Assembly (NCBI RefSeq): GCF_000208925.1
Contig: NW_001915101.1
Location: 7,666 to 24,145 of the forward strand
Direction: 5' to 3'
Length of the DNA: 16,480 nt
From: Entamoeba histolytica HM-1:IMSS
Taxonomy: Eukaryota; Evosea; Mastigamoebida; Endamoebidae
Position 1 is the first letter of the stretch, and every line of letters starts with the position of its first letter. The notes under the pieces were generated by a model. It did not search any database. It saw nothing but the letters and a program-made list of their open reading frames with translations, and was not told the origin of the DNA. Shown one piece after another: positions 8,628 through 16,480 of this stretch. The position numbers and the translations under genes are program-made.

Positions 8628-8645
8628 AAAGAACTTAAAAAAGAA
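8628..8645 (+). promoter_or_regulatory. Possible GAAC/TATA-like core promoter of the Rab gene
   Basis: AAAGAACTTAAAAAAG lies 25-42 bases before the ATG at 8670. It combines a GAACT core with a CTTAAAAAAG string like that before the PH-kinase gene. It sits in purine-rich DNA, so chance is possible. Confidence 0.3.
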
Positions 8646-8669
8646 AAAAAAAGAAAAAGAAAGATTTTA

Positions 8670-9331
8670 ATGTCTTGCTGTGGAACAAACCATGATGAAT
8701 TGATTGATGTCAAAAACGATGAATCGCGGACATTACCTCTTTCTCAACAATTATCAAAAGGAATTAAAATTGTTGTTCTTGGTGAAATGGCAACTGGAAA
8801 AACTTGTATTTTACATAGATGGATAACAAACGAATTTACAAACCAAACAGCTACTGTTGGGTGTGCTTTTAATACAAAAACAATAACTTATAAAAACAAA
8901 ATCATCAAATATGAAATGTGGGATGCTGCTGGACAAGAGCGTTATCGCTCATTATCACAAATTTATTATCGAGATGCTACAGTTGCACTTCTTGTATATG
9001 ATATTACTCGTTTAGTTTGTTGTTAGAAACTCTCAAATAATAATTGAAGTAAATAAGTCAAAATATTAATTGTTTGTAGGAAACGTTTAATGCAGTAACT
9101 GATTGGGTTGCTGAATTAAAACAAAACACTTCTAATAATGTAATGATTATGATTGTTGGTAATAAGTCTGACTTAAAGTCTTCTCGTCAAGTAAATTCTG
9201 CTTCAGTCAATGAATTTATTCATTCATCTAATTCAAATATCATTGGAAATATTGAGTGTAGTGCTATGACTGGAGAAAATATTTCTGTTATCTTTGACAT
9301 TATATCAGATAAATTATTGTCGTTATGCTAA
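8670..9331 (+). CDS. Rab-family small GTPase, Rab5/21-like, without a usual C-terminal prenylation tail (one intron)
   Basis: Exons 8670-9014 and 9080-9331 give 198 residues. All GTP-binding boxes are present: P-loop GEMATGKT (38-45), switch-I Thr62 in TVGCAF, WDAAGQE (84-90), NKSD (143-146) and ECSAM (174-178). RYRSLSQIYYRDATVALLVYDIT and TVGCAF-NTKT resemble the Rab5/Rab21/Rab22 group, which acts in early endocytic and phagocytic traffic. Two things are odd. The N-terminus is extended by about 30 residues and starts MSCCG. The protein ends SLC right after the last helix, with no variable linker and no CC, CXC or CAAX box. Membrane attachment may therefore depend on the N-terminal Cys pair, or the 3' end may have been lost. 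A degraded LINE begins about 15 bases downstream. The GTPase call is firm; the subgroup is a judgement. Confidence 0.9.
9015..9079 (+). other. Intron, 65 bp, in the Rab gene
   Basis: Donor GTTTGT at 9015 and acceptor GTAG ending at 9079, phase 0 between Leu115 and Glu116. Splicing joins the WDAAGQE half to the NKSD half. Without it the frame stops at 9024-9026. Confidence 0.88.
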
Positions 9332-9341
9332 AATCATGTTT

Positions 9342-9347
9342 TAATTT
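9342..9347 (+). terminator. Poly(A)-signal-like TAATTT after the Rab gene
   Basis: TAATTT lies 11 bases after the Rab stop, followed by a run of ten T. It directly abuts the A-rich 3' end of the minus-strand LINE. Confidence 0.35.
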
Positions 9348-11516
9348 ATTTTTTTTTTGTTATTTTGTGATTTTGATACAATCTCCAGATATCTATCTTC
9401 TCCAATTCTCCTAGTTTCCATGTGACAATACAAAATCCATATCTTAATTTGGAGATTATATCACTATTAATCTTTCTTATTGTATTGGGGCTGCTGTATT
9501 TCATAGTATTTAATGATGATAGAATAGAAGATATATCATTTAATATTCTTGTACAATATTTATTAATATTTACTTTATCTCCTATTTCAATACCAAGATA
9601 TTTATAAGGATTATCATTAGTTACTCTTGGTAATTCAGCTAATTCACCATTTATTTGACTATTAATATTAGTCATTATCACACTCTTTTCTACATTAATT
9701 TTTAATCCTATTCAATTAAATATTTCTTTAGTTAATTTGTGTACTTTTTCCATTTCATCGAGGCTATTAGTCATTATCTTTAAATCGTCCATATACAATA
9801 TGTGGTTTAACTGGACTTGTTTTTCTTCTCCATTCATTTTAATATTCAATTTGTTAATTTGTTTATCTAATTGTTTAGATAGTATGTCAATAGATAATAC
9901 AAATAAAAGTGGAGATAGGCTGTCACCTTGTATTATTCCTCTTTCTACATTAATTATACCTACACTTTCTTGATTATAATACAAATTAAGTTGTGTATTA
10001 TTTAATATGTATAATATACTATTAATTACTACAAGTGGGATATTAAAATATATTAAACATTGTTTAATCCATTGATGATTAATACTATCATATGCTTTGG
10101 ATATGTCATAATATGTTTCTACCCACTTCCATTTAGTCTTTATTAATAATTGTTGGATTATAATGTTGTATAATAATCATTCTTTTGATGCATATGTATA
10201 TTTTTACGTCCAATTTGATTTAATGAAAGTTGTTTTTCAATTGGATTTAACATCAATTTGCTTTCTATTTTCATTTTTAATATTGATGTATATACTTTTA
10301 ACAGACAATTTAAGCAAGTTATTGTTCTGTAATTCTGTGGGTCTAATTTATCTCATTTTTTATATATTAATATTGTCCTTCCTTGAATAAAGTGAGGAGG
10401 TATTTCATTAGGATTATTTAACCATTCATTAAATAATTTTAATAAATACTTCTTTGGTTGTTCTAAATGTTTAATCCAAAATCATTGTATTTTATCAGTT
10501 TTATTTTATTTTCAAATTATCAATGTATTTAATATCACAATCTAGTTCATTTGGAGTGATTATAGACATTTTATCATTAATTCTATTTTCATTTAATACT
10601 TCATATAAATTAATACTCAGGAAATCTATATTAGTATTAGTTTCATAGATTCATTTCCAGAAATTAATAGATGAGATATTATCTGGTTATTCATCTTCTT
10701 TAGATTTATTTAGATGTTGCATTTTTCCATATTTCATCATTTTATAATTCCATCTTATTCTTTTCCAATTATTCTTTCTTGCTTCTATTTCTATTATTTT
10801 CATCTTTCTGAGGTATTTATAATAGTTTATTTGTTCATTTGTTTTTATTTTAATATGATATATCATTTTTCTTAATATGTATTATTCTTTTTAATTTCAT
10901 ATATTGTTTATTATGGAGTAAATCTCTTAATCTACATATTTTTGACTGCAATATTCTTTCTATACTTCTCTTTCCACTTCTTTCTTGTTTATTTTTATTA
11001 ATTATGTTAATAGTGGAAGCTACAGATTTAATATAATGATAATAATCATCTAATGTATTGATTATTATTTCATTTTTATTAATAATATTAATTATTTGAT
11101 GTATTTTCTTCTTATTGTAATAATAATTAATAAATTGTACATCTTCATGTTGTTTAATTTCTTCTTCTTTAAATATTTTCATTATTTCATCTTCTTCTAT
11201 TTCTTCTTTCTTGTTCATTTTTGATATTATTTCTTTTAATTCATTATCTTTCCATTGGTGCTTTATTATTTCTTCCTCCATTATTCTATTGATTTCTCTT
11301 TTAATTTCATTCTTTATTTTAAATGTCTTCTTCAGTATTTCTTTATATTCATTAATATCATTTACTTTGATTCTAAATTCTTGTATTATTCTTTCTATTA
11401 TTTCTTCTTTAAGTTGAACTCTTAATTTTCTCTCAAATAATTTCAAAACAAAACATTTATAAAGTGTTAAAATTTCTTCTTTTCTATCTGTTTGCTTCCC
11501 CCGTTTTTTTTTTTTT
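9346..11516 (-). pseudogene. LINE ORF2 remnant: reverse transcriptase, endonuclease missing
   Basis: The best-preserved part runs from about 10200 down to 9346. Motifs on the minus strand, in order: TILIYKK...NYRTITCLN near 10380-10310 (RT motifs 1-2), YYDISKAYDSI near 10120-10088 (motif A, catalytic Asp), GIIQGDSLSPLLF near 9945-9905 (motif B), LYMDDLK near 9800-9780 (motif C, catalytic DD) and YKYLGIEI near 9605-9585. From 10176 to 9349 there is only one stop, a TGA at 9712-9714. Other in-frame TGAs lie at 10177-10179, 10353-10355 and 10482-10484, with frame breaks near 10215, 10510 and 10850. The N-terminal part (11446-10850) is an open 198-residue Lys/Glu/Ile-rich stretch with no known motif. 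The CCHC and PD-type endonuclease region is absent. The protein would have copied element RNA at a nicked target; this copy cannot. Confidence 0.87.
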
Positions 11517-12720
11517 GCTTGTCTAATTCAAATGTGGTGATCTTCTTATGCTGAATATCAATTTCTTCAATGGATTTCTGCGTTAACTTTCTTTTTTTGG
11601 AAGATCATCTTCACTTGATGATATTTCATCAGCTACTACCACATTAGGGGTGAGGTCATTTACTATTTGTGTTTCAGATGAGTCTGTTATATTGTAAGTT
11701 ACCTCATCTTTCTTCTTTTCTTCTTGTGTATTTTTATTTTCTAATTTAGATAATTTATCTTTCAGGAATAATAATTGATGTGTTAAATTGTTTACTTCAG
11801 ACATTTTCCTTTCAGATTCATCATGGAATTTGAACATTTTTTATCGCACTCGTGGTTTTTTATGCTTATCTCATTCTCATGCTTCTTCTTTAATGCCATA
11901 ATATCCTTTGTTAGTTTTTTAATGGTTTGGTCTTTTATTTGTATTTCCTTTTTCATTTCTTCTTTCTCTTTCATATCCTCCTCCACTTTTTCCTAATTCT
12001 TTTACTCTTTTTCCTTTTTACTGTTTTCTTCTCTTCATCAATATTCTACTTTTTATTAAACTCTTTATCATCGTCTTCTTCACTTTCAATACTCATTACA
12101 TACTTATTGTATATTCTATTGTCTTTAATCTCAATTAGATTGTATTGATTATTGTCTTCTTCCATAGTCATACTAATAGTTTCTTCTTCCATTCTGATTG
12201 TTTTTGTTTTTTCTCGTGCAAGAAAATACCATCTTCTCCATATTGTTGATGATGTATATTCTTTAATCTTGGTATTTTTTATTTCTTCTACTTCTTGTGG
12301 TGTAAGTATTTTAATTTCTTCTTCAAAGAGGTTTTTCCAATATTCTTGGTTTTGTGTTTCAATCATTTATTTTCTTTATTTTCTGGTTTGTTTCTTATTT
12401 TGATAATGTTTATACCTTCTTTGTGTGTTATTATGGTATTTGTTTCTATTATATTGATATTGTTTATTTCTATTGAAATTATTGTTAAAGTGTTTATGAC
12501 GATGATTATGAATGAAGTGATGAGTGAAATGATTTGTATCAACTATGTTGTGATAGTTATGGTTATAATTATTATTGTAATTATTCATGTATTTCTGTCA
12601 ATACAGATAATACCTCTTTTCACTCATTCTTCTATTATTTATATTTCTTGGTTGATGTGAATTTCTTCTTCTTTAATTATTTGTTTTTCTATATTTTTTG
12701 TGGTGTCTCTGACATGCTAT
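11467..12720 (-). pseudogene. LINE ORF1 remnant, coiled-coil protein
   Basis: One frame runs from 12720 to 12046, broken by stops at about 12676, 12600, 12376 and 12367. It starts with a basic ACQRHHKKYRK segment, then an Asn/His/Tyr-rich stretch (12588-12376), then a Lys/Glu-rich part with the block IWRRWYFLAREK. The frame then shifts. About 11986-11800 encodes a strong Lys/Glu coiled coil. About 11837-11583 encodes another heptad-rich stretch and an acidic Ser patch. A last frame ends at the TAA at 11469-11467. In LINE families ORF1 proteins are coiled-coil, nucleic-acid-binding proteins that package element RNA, and the content and place here fit that. At least three frame changes make it non-functional. 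Confidence 0.7.
11504..11516 (-). repeat. A13 homopolymer at the ORF1/ORF2 boundary
   Basis: Thirteen T on the plus strand (A13 on the coding strand), followed by CGGGGG. ORF1 enters the run in one frame and the ORF2 frame is open directly after it, offset by one base. It could be a slippage hotspot, or simply the point where the two frames overlap. Confidence 0.75.
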
Positions 12721-12780
12721 CTTCGAATCTATTCAGAAATACACAAAAATAATAAATAAAAAAGAAATCAATTATGATTA
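12690..12780 (-). repeat. LINE 5' leader, copy A
   Basis: On the minus strand it holds GATTCGAAGATAGCATGTC and AGAGACACCAC. It closely matches a second block at 13300-13410 in the same orientation, including the weaker upstream T-rich part. It lies directly at the start of the ORF1 frame, so it is read as the element's 5' leader. Confidence 0.65.
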
Positions 12781-13299
12781 ACCTTATCTTTAGGTTTTTC
12801 ATCATGTTGAGAAGTGAGTGAACCAGTTTCTTCAACATGCTTTATTTCTATTCAAATATTGTTTTTACAAGCATGGTAGAATTAAATGATTCATAATTTA
12901 AGTTGTTGCTTGACTTTTATTTTGATTTTGACGAGTAATATAATATTTATCATTCTTTATATTAATGGTTTAAAGAGAGTATATCCATAATCTAATGATT
13001 ATGACTCATCTCCTTTATCTCCGATACCACTTAAAAAACACCATTCATAATATCCTTATATTCAAATATACATACAATAATAACAATAATATATGCATCT
13101 TCTTTAATACATTATAATTCTTGATAAATAATAAACCCTTAGTAAATAATAATCATTATAATTAATAATGAATAATATTATTATATAATAACTACTCATA
13201 ATAAATATTAATAAATAATAACAAGTTAGTTTTGAATAGATATTATCTCACCAAAGGCATGTCATGACCAGATGAAAACTGAGATATTCGAAGCATAGA
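12781..13299. other. AT-rich stretch between two leader copies
   Basis: No gene is visible. It is mostly AT-rich simple sequence with many TAATAA-like strings (13075-13220). It lies between two similarly oriented LINE leader copies and could be remains of a second element's 5' part or of a SINE-like unit, but I found no match to support either. Confidence 0.4.
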
Positions 13300-13346
13300 A
13301 ATATTTTGTGGTTGTATGTGATGTCTCTGACATGCCATCTTCGAAT
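13257..13346. repeat. Interleaved inverted repeats (GGCATGTCA and ATTCGAAG)
   Basis: GGCATGTCA at 13257-13265 is inverted at 13328-13336. ATTCGAAG at 13286-13293 is inverted at 13339-13346. The order is a-b-a'-b', so the two pairs cannot form nested hairpins. They overlap the second leader copy. Confidence 0.6.
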
Positions 13347-13410
13347 CCATTATCTCAAGAATACCAACAAGAAAAGAAATAAATAACAAATAAATAAGAA
13401 AGAATGATTA
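13300..13410 (-). repeat. LINE 5' leader, copy B
   Basis: On the minus strand it carries GGATTCGAAGATGGCATGTC and AGAGACATCAC, matching copy A with a few substitutions and small indels. Here the ATG is intact and opens a 31-codon frame starting MACQRHH down to a TAA near 13251. The equivalent codon in copy A is ATA. It is a second, separate 5' end of the same element family, or a duplicated leader. Confidence 0.65.
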
Positions 13411-13689
13411 TTTGTTGTACTTTAAAACAAATTAATTGATACAATATTAATAAATTAATGAAATGAATAATAATGAGAATAATGTAATTTAAATAAAATG
13501 AAATAAAAAGAATGATAAATAATCAATGTTTCAATGAATAAAATATTATTTAATATTCATATTTCATAAATAAATTAATTAATTATTTCACTTATTATTC
13601 ATTTTATTTAAATTATTGTTTATTTAAAATGTAAATTATCATATTTTATATGAATTTATTCAAAATAAATTTAAATAAAAATTCATTTA
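13411..13689. other. AT-rich gap, nothing identified
   Basis: Almost pure A/T with AAATAAATAA and ATTTAAAT strings. I see no reading frame, RNA gene or clear repeat unit. Confidence 0.5.
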
Positions 13690-14771
13690 ATTTATTTAAT
13701 GTTTTTTAATTACATCATCAAATTGTATTGTAGAAATACAATCATATCGTCTTTCTAATAATGTTCAATCATTATACATATTTATTATCTTTTTAATTAT
13801 TTCTTCTTTATGATAAGTAGTTCTGATAAAATATTTTCTAGTTCTTCATGTTCAATAAATTCAATATCTTCTTTCACAGACATAAATATTTTGGTAATTT
13901 TGTTTTCTATTTATTTCATTGTTTTATTTCTTTCTTATTCTTCTTCTTGTTGATTTTTTAGAAAGAATAATTTATTTAATTTCAGTTCTTTCAATTTCCA
14001 AATCACAATAATTAATTTTTCTATATATTTCATTCTTTTATTTCTTTGCAATTTCTTTATTTTTATTTATTTGGTTATTCCTTTCTTGTTTAATATTTTA
14101 TTCTTTTTCTTCAGTAATACTCTGATAATCAATATCTCTTTTTTTAACTTCTTCTACATTAATTGATGTTAATAATAGTATCATTATCATCACCCTTACA
14201 ATTCCATTTTACCTTTGTGCATTATCATAACAAGATGAATCTTTTGACTCATTAAATTATATTGGAAATTGATTATTTTCTAGTTATACTAATAACAATT
14301 TCTAACAATTTTTTGTTGTTATTTATCTATTTTTATTTTCTTCTTTTCTTCATGAACTTCTTTATGGATATAACATTAACATTTGATCAACACGATACAA
14401 ACATGTCTCTAAATGTCTAATGTCTGAAAAAACATTCTATATCATTTTATTCATTGTTTTATTATTTTATGAAAACCTTGATTGAAATTCAAAACAATAT
14501 TAATTATTTAAAATTCTTTTTATTCTTTTTTTAATATAATCAACACTATTATTCTCACCTGAACAATAGGTTAAAAATTATTAAACATTAATTTAATTTA
14601 TTTAGTATAATTAACACTATTTATTCATATATATTCTTTTCATTCTTCTGTGTCTTGTAACACAGATATAATAATAAATATATCTCATTTATCACTTTCT
14701 CATTATGTTCATTTTATTTCTTTATTTTCTGATTTTGCGGTATTATTTTCTTTTAAAATATTCTTCTTCAT
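13690..14771 (-). pseudogene. Tentative decayed coding region, coiled-coil-like protein
   Basis: On the minus strand, several short open pieces have amino-acid content like Entamoeba proteins, not like random AT-rich DNA. They are YCSGENNSVDYIKKRIKRIL near 14580-14510, DIRHLETCLYRVDQMLMLYP near 14428-14370, a Lys/Glu/Asn-rich stretch at about 14170-13900, SVKEDIEFIEHEELENIL near 13885-13830, and KEEIIKKIINMYND followed by LLERRYDC near 13810-13750. They lie in the same direction and plausible order but in different frames, split by many TAA and TGA codons. A possible start is the ATG at 14771-14769. I do not recognise the family. A Lys/Glu-rich, decayed gene is the simplest reading; chance is not excluded. 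Confidence 0.35.
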
Positions 14772-16063
14772 TTTGAATTTACAAAAATGTATTTTTTTTT
14801 TCAATCACTTATATTTCAAAGGATAAGCAATTTAATTTATTTAATATTTATTGATTGTTGTTAGTTGATAGTCGTTTTAAATAACAATTAAACATGTCAA
14901 TTATTTATTTATCAATTTGAAGAATTGAAGTTATTTATTTATTATTAAAAAACATTTCATTTTCATTTGAAATAGATAACTACAATTCTACATTTTTTTA
15001 AATATTCTTCACAACATATTTTATTTAAATGAAAAACAACAAAATAAATTTAAAAATAAAATATTTTATCGAATGTTACATAAACATTATTGTTGTTTTT
15101 ATTTAATTTTTACATAAAAATATATATTTTTGAAATAAAATGAAATAGAAAATATTTAAAAATAAACGAATAAATTTATCGATAATTTAACATGACAGTT
15201 TGTTTTTGTTTATTTGTTTGAAATACAAACATCATTAAATAAAAATAAATTTGTAATGTTATGGTTGAATAAAAAATGAATAAATCATTTTACATGACTT
15301 TTGAAATATATTTATTATTATAATTTTTAATTTACATTAAACAATGACTTATTTTTTTATTTAGTGACAATGATTATATTTTTATTCATAAATAATCAAT
15401 TAGAATAAATGATGATAATGTTGTTAAATAATCAAAATAAAAGAATGAAATATGATTAAACTATTTATTATTTCATCTTCAATAAACAAAAATATTATCA
15501 ATATTGATATTTTAATATTTAAATAATGATTATTTCTTTTATTATGTTATTTAATGTGACTTTATTTGATTTTCATTTCATTTCTTTTTATTTTAATTTC
15601 TTTTATTCATTATGTATTTATAATAATTATTTCTTTTCTTTTCTCTTTTATTTCTTATTCTTATTTTATTTATCATATTTTTTGTTTATCATTTATTATC
15701 TTTATTAATTTAATTGTTAGAATTAATGTTGTTAAAACATGAAAACTCAAATTACAAAAGATGAAATAATAAAAATAAAACAAAATTGAATCTTCTTTTC
15801 TTCAATTTTTTTGTTATTTTAAAACAAATGAAAAAATACTAAAAATAAAATAAACTAATTATAGAAAATAACAATATTATAATTTTATTATTATTATATT
15901 ATTAATATTATTATATATTTATTGTTATTGTAAAAATGATAAAAATAACATTTATTTAAAATAGAATAGTGATAAAAATAATACCTGATTTGATGTGTTA
16001 ATAACGTGTAATAACTATTTAAACATTCATATTTTGAACTTATAAACATCAAATTAAATTAAA
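14772..16063. other. Very AT-rich intergenic region, nothing identified
   Basis: Dominated by ATTTAAAT, AATAAATAA and T-rich runs. An open stretch at 15526-15708 would encode only Phe/Tyr/Leu/Ser-rich low-complexity sequence and is best explained by T-rich composition. No tRNA, rRNA or clear tandem array was seen. The promoter of the TLDc gene should lie near 16000-16063. Confidence 0.5.
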
Positions 16064-16456
16064 ATGAATAATATGTTTATCAAACAACTAGAAGAATGGA
16101 CAGAAAAAAGAATAAACAATATACTATTTGAATCTGATATTGATGATTGGAATATTGATACATCAGTATTTGATCAAAGAATATGGAAGAAAGAACATAT
16201 AATAATTATTATTGAAGATTCAGAAGGAAATAAATTTGGAGGATATGTTAATTCTAAAATTAATAAAGTTGATGATTATTTCATAAAAGATTCAAAATCA
16301 TTTGTATTTTCATTAGAATCAAATGGAAGAATTGAAGGAATGAAGAAATTTGATATTAAAGAACCACAATATGCATTTTGTTTATTTAATCAATCACATG
16401 ATCGTTTGTTTGAATTTGGGTTTGGATATGATATTGATGTTTATAAAGAAAAATGA
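16064..16456 (+). CDS. Small TLDc-domain protein
   Basis: 130 residues, intronless. An in-frame TAA two codons upstream fixes the start at 16064 (or the second Met at codon 4). The protein matches the TLDc pattern as seen in many Entamoeba proteins: an opening W-x-x-K-x-x-N-x-I-L segment with ESDIDDWN, then EGNKFGGYVN (about 53-62), a SFVFSLES strand, YAFCLF and a closing FGFGYDIDVY. Entamoeba TLDc proteins usually have a long N-terminal coiled coil; this one is essentially the domain alone. TLDc proteins elsewhere are linked to oxidative-stress resistance and V-ATPase binding; no enzymatic activity is established. The expected multi-Gly turn (GFGG) is shortened to GFG-Y. It is intact in reading frame, but whether it is expressed is unknown. 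It is isolated from the other genes by about 6.7 kb of repeat and AT-rich DNA. Confidence 0.78.
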   Translation: MNNMFIKQLEEWTEKRINNILFESDIDDWNIDTSVFDQRIWKKEHIIIIIEDSEGNKFGGYVNSKINKVDDYFIKDSKSFVFSLESNGRIEGMKKFDIKEPQYAFCLFNQSHDRLFEFGFGYDIDVYKEK

Positions 16457-16480
16457 TAAAACAAATTCATATGTAATCAA

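Larger units (their letters stand above)
9346..12780 (-). mobile_element. Degenerate non-LTR retrotransposon (EhLINE-type), 3'-truncated
   Basis: Read on the minus strand, this is a leader near 12780-12720, an ORF1 remnant (12720-11467) and an ORF2 remnant (about 11516-9346) with reverse-transcriptase motifs. It ends in an A-rich string next to the Rab gene. The two-ORF plan, Entamoeba setting and R2-like RT motifs fit the EhLINE family. Those elements are about 4.8 kb and encode a restriction-like endonuclease after the RT. Here the sequence stops soon after the RT thumb region, so roughly the last quarter is missing. Stops and frame changes make it non-autonomous. No target-site duplication could be recognised. 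Exact ends are uncertain by tens of bases. Confidence 0.85.

Noticed and set aside
10163..10390. Plus-strand 75-codon hydrophobic frame that looks like a small membrane protein
   Set aside because: It is antisense to reverse-transcriptase motifs 1-2 of the LINE.
12715..12735. Possible tRNA T-loop, TTCGAATC at 12722 and again at 13340
   Set aside because: The flanking bases do not form a T-stem and no acceptor or anticodon arm fits. The block is shared by two retroelement leader copies instead.
11927..12752. Several plus-strand frames rich in Phe, Ile, Leu and Ser
   Set aside because: They are antisense to the Lys/Glu/Asn-rich ORF1 remnant of the LINE; the hydrophobic content is a by-product.
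13075..13220. TAATAA-type repeats as a possible tandem array
   Set aside because: The spacing and units are irregular; this is AT-rich simple sequence, not an array. No CRISPR-like or tRNA-array structure is present.
15526..15708. 60-codon Phe/Tyr-rich frame in the AT-rich gap
   Set aside because: It is low-complexity sequence from T-rich DNA with no motif; similar frames are expected by chance.

Overview
The window looks like nuclear DNA of an Entamoeba species (E. histolytica group or a near relative). It is very AT-rich. Intergenic gaps are short, often only 60-140 bp. There are five short introns of 50-69 bp, all with a GTTTGT donor and a TAG acceptor. TAATTT motifs sit just after stop codons. 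A degenerate non-LTR retrotransposon of the EhLINE type and a TLDc-domain gene also fit. No tools were run, so species-level assignment is not possible.

Layout. Positions 1-9331 form a compact gene block: the 3' part of an unrecognised gene (+, one intron), a tetraspanin (-, one intron), an LPLAT/PlsC-type lysophospholipid acyltransferase (+), a PH-domain AGC kinase resembling Akt/PKB (+, two introns), a secreted phospholipase B-like protein (+), a single-pass transmembrane TKL-type receptor kinase with an IPT/TIG-like ectodomain (+), and a Rab5/21-like small GTPase (+, one intron). Splicing by hand repaired four gene models that read as broken fragments in the unspliced sequence. The transmembrane kinase starts at the ATG at 6425, not at a TTG 12 bases upstream.

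Positions 9346 to about 12780 hold a minus-strand LINE. It has an ORF1 remnant with a coiled coil, an ORF2 remnant with clear reverse-transcriptase motifs, several frame breaks and stops, and no endonuclease domain. Its 3' end lies a few bases after the Rab stop codon. Its 5' leader occurs a second time about 600 bp further on, near 13300-13410. From 13411 to 16063 the DNA is extremely AT-rich. It holds only a tentative decayed coiled-coil coding region (13690-14771, minus). At the right edge is a small TLDc-domain gene (16064-16456, +).

The intact genes suggest membrane biology: phosphoinositide and receptor-kinase signalling, membrane organisation, phospholipid remodelling, lysosomal or secreted lipid hydrolysis, and vesicle traffic. 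Co-localisation does not show that they share a pathway, because Entamoeba genes are transcribed singly. I did not find a convincing new multi-gene system. The best leads are the Rab without a C-terminal prenylation tail, the 3'-truncated LINE with a repeated leader, the tandem 3' splice sites in the PH kinase, and the decayed coding stretch.
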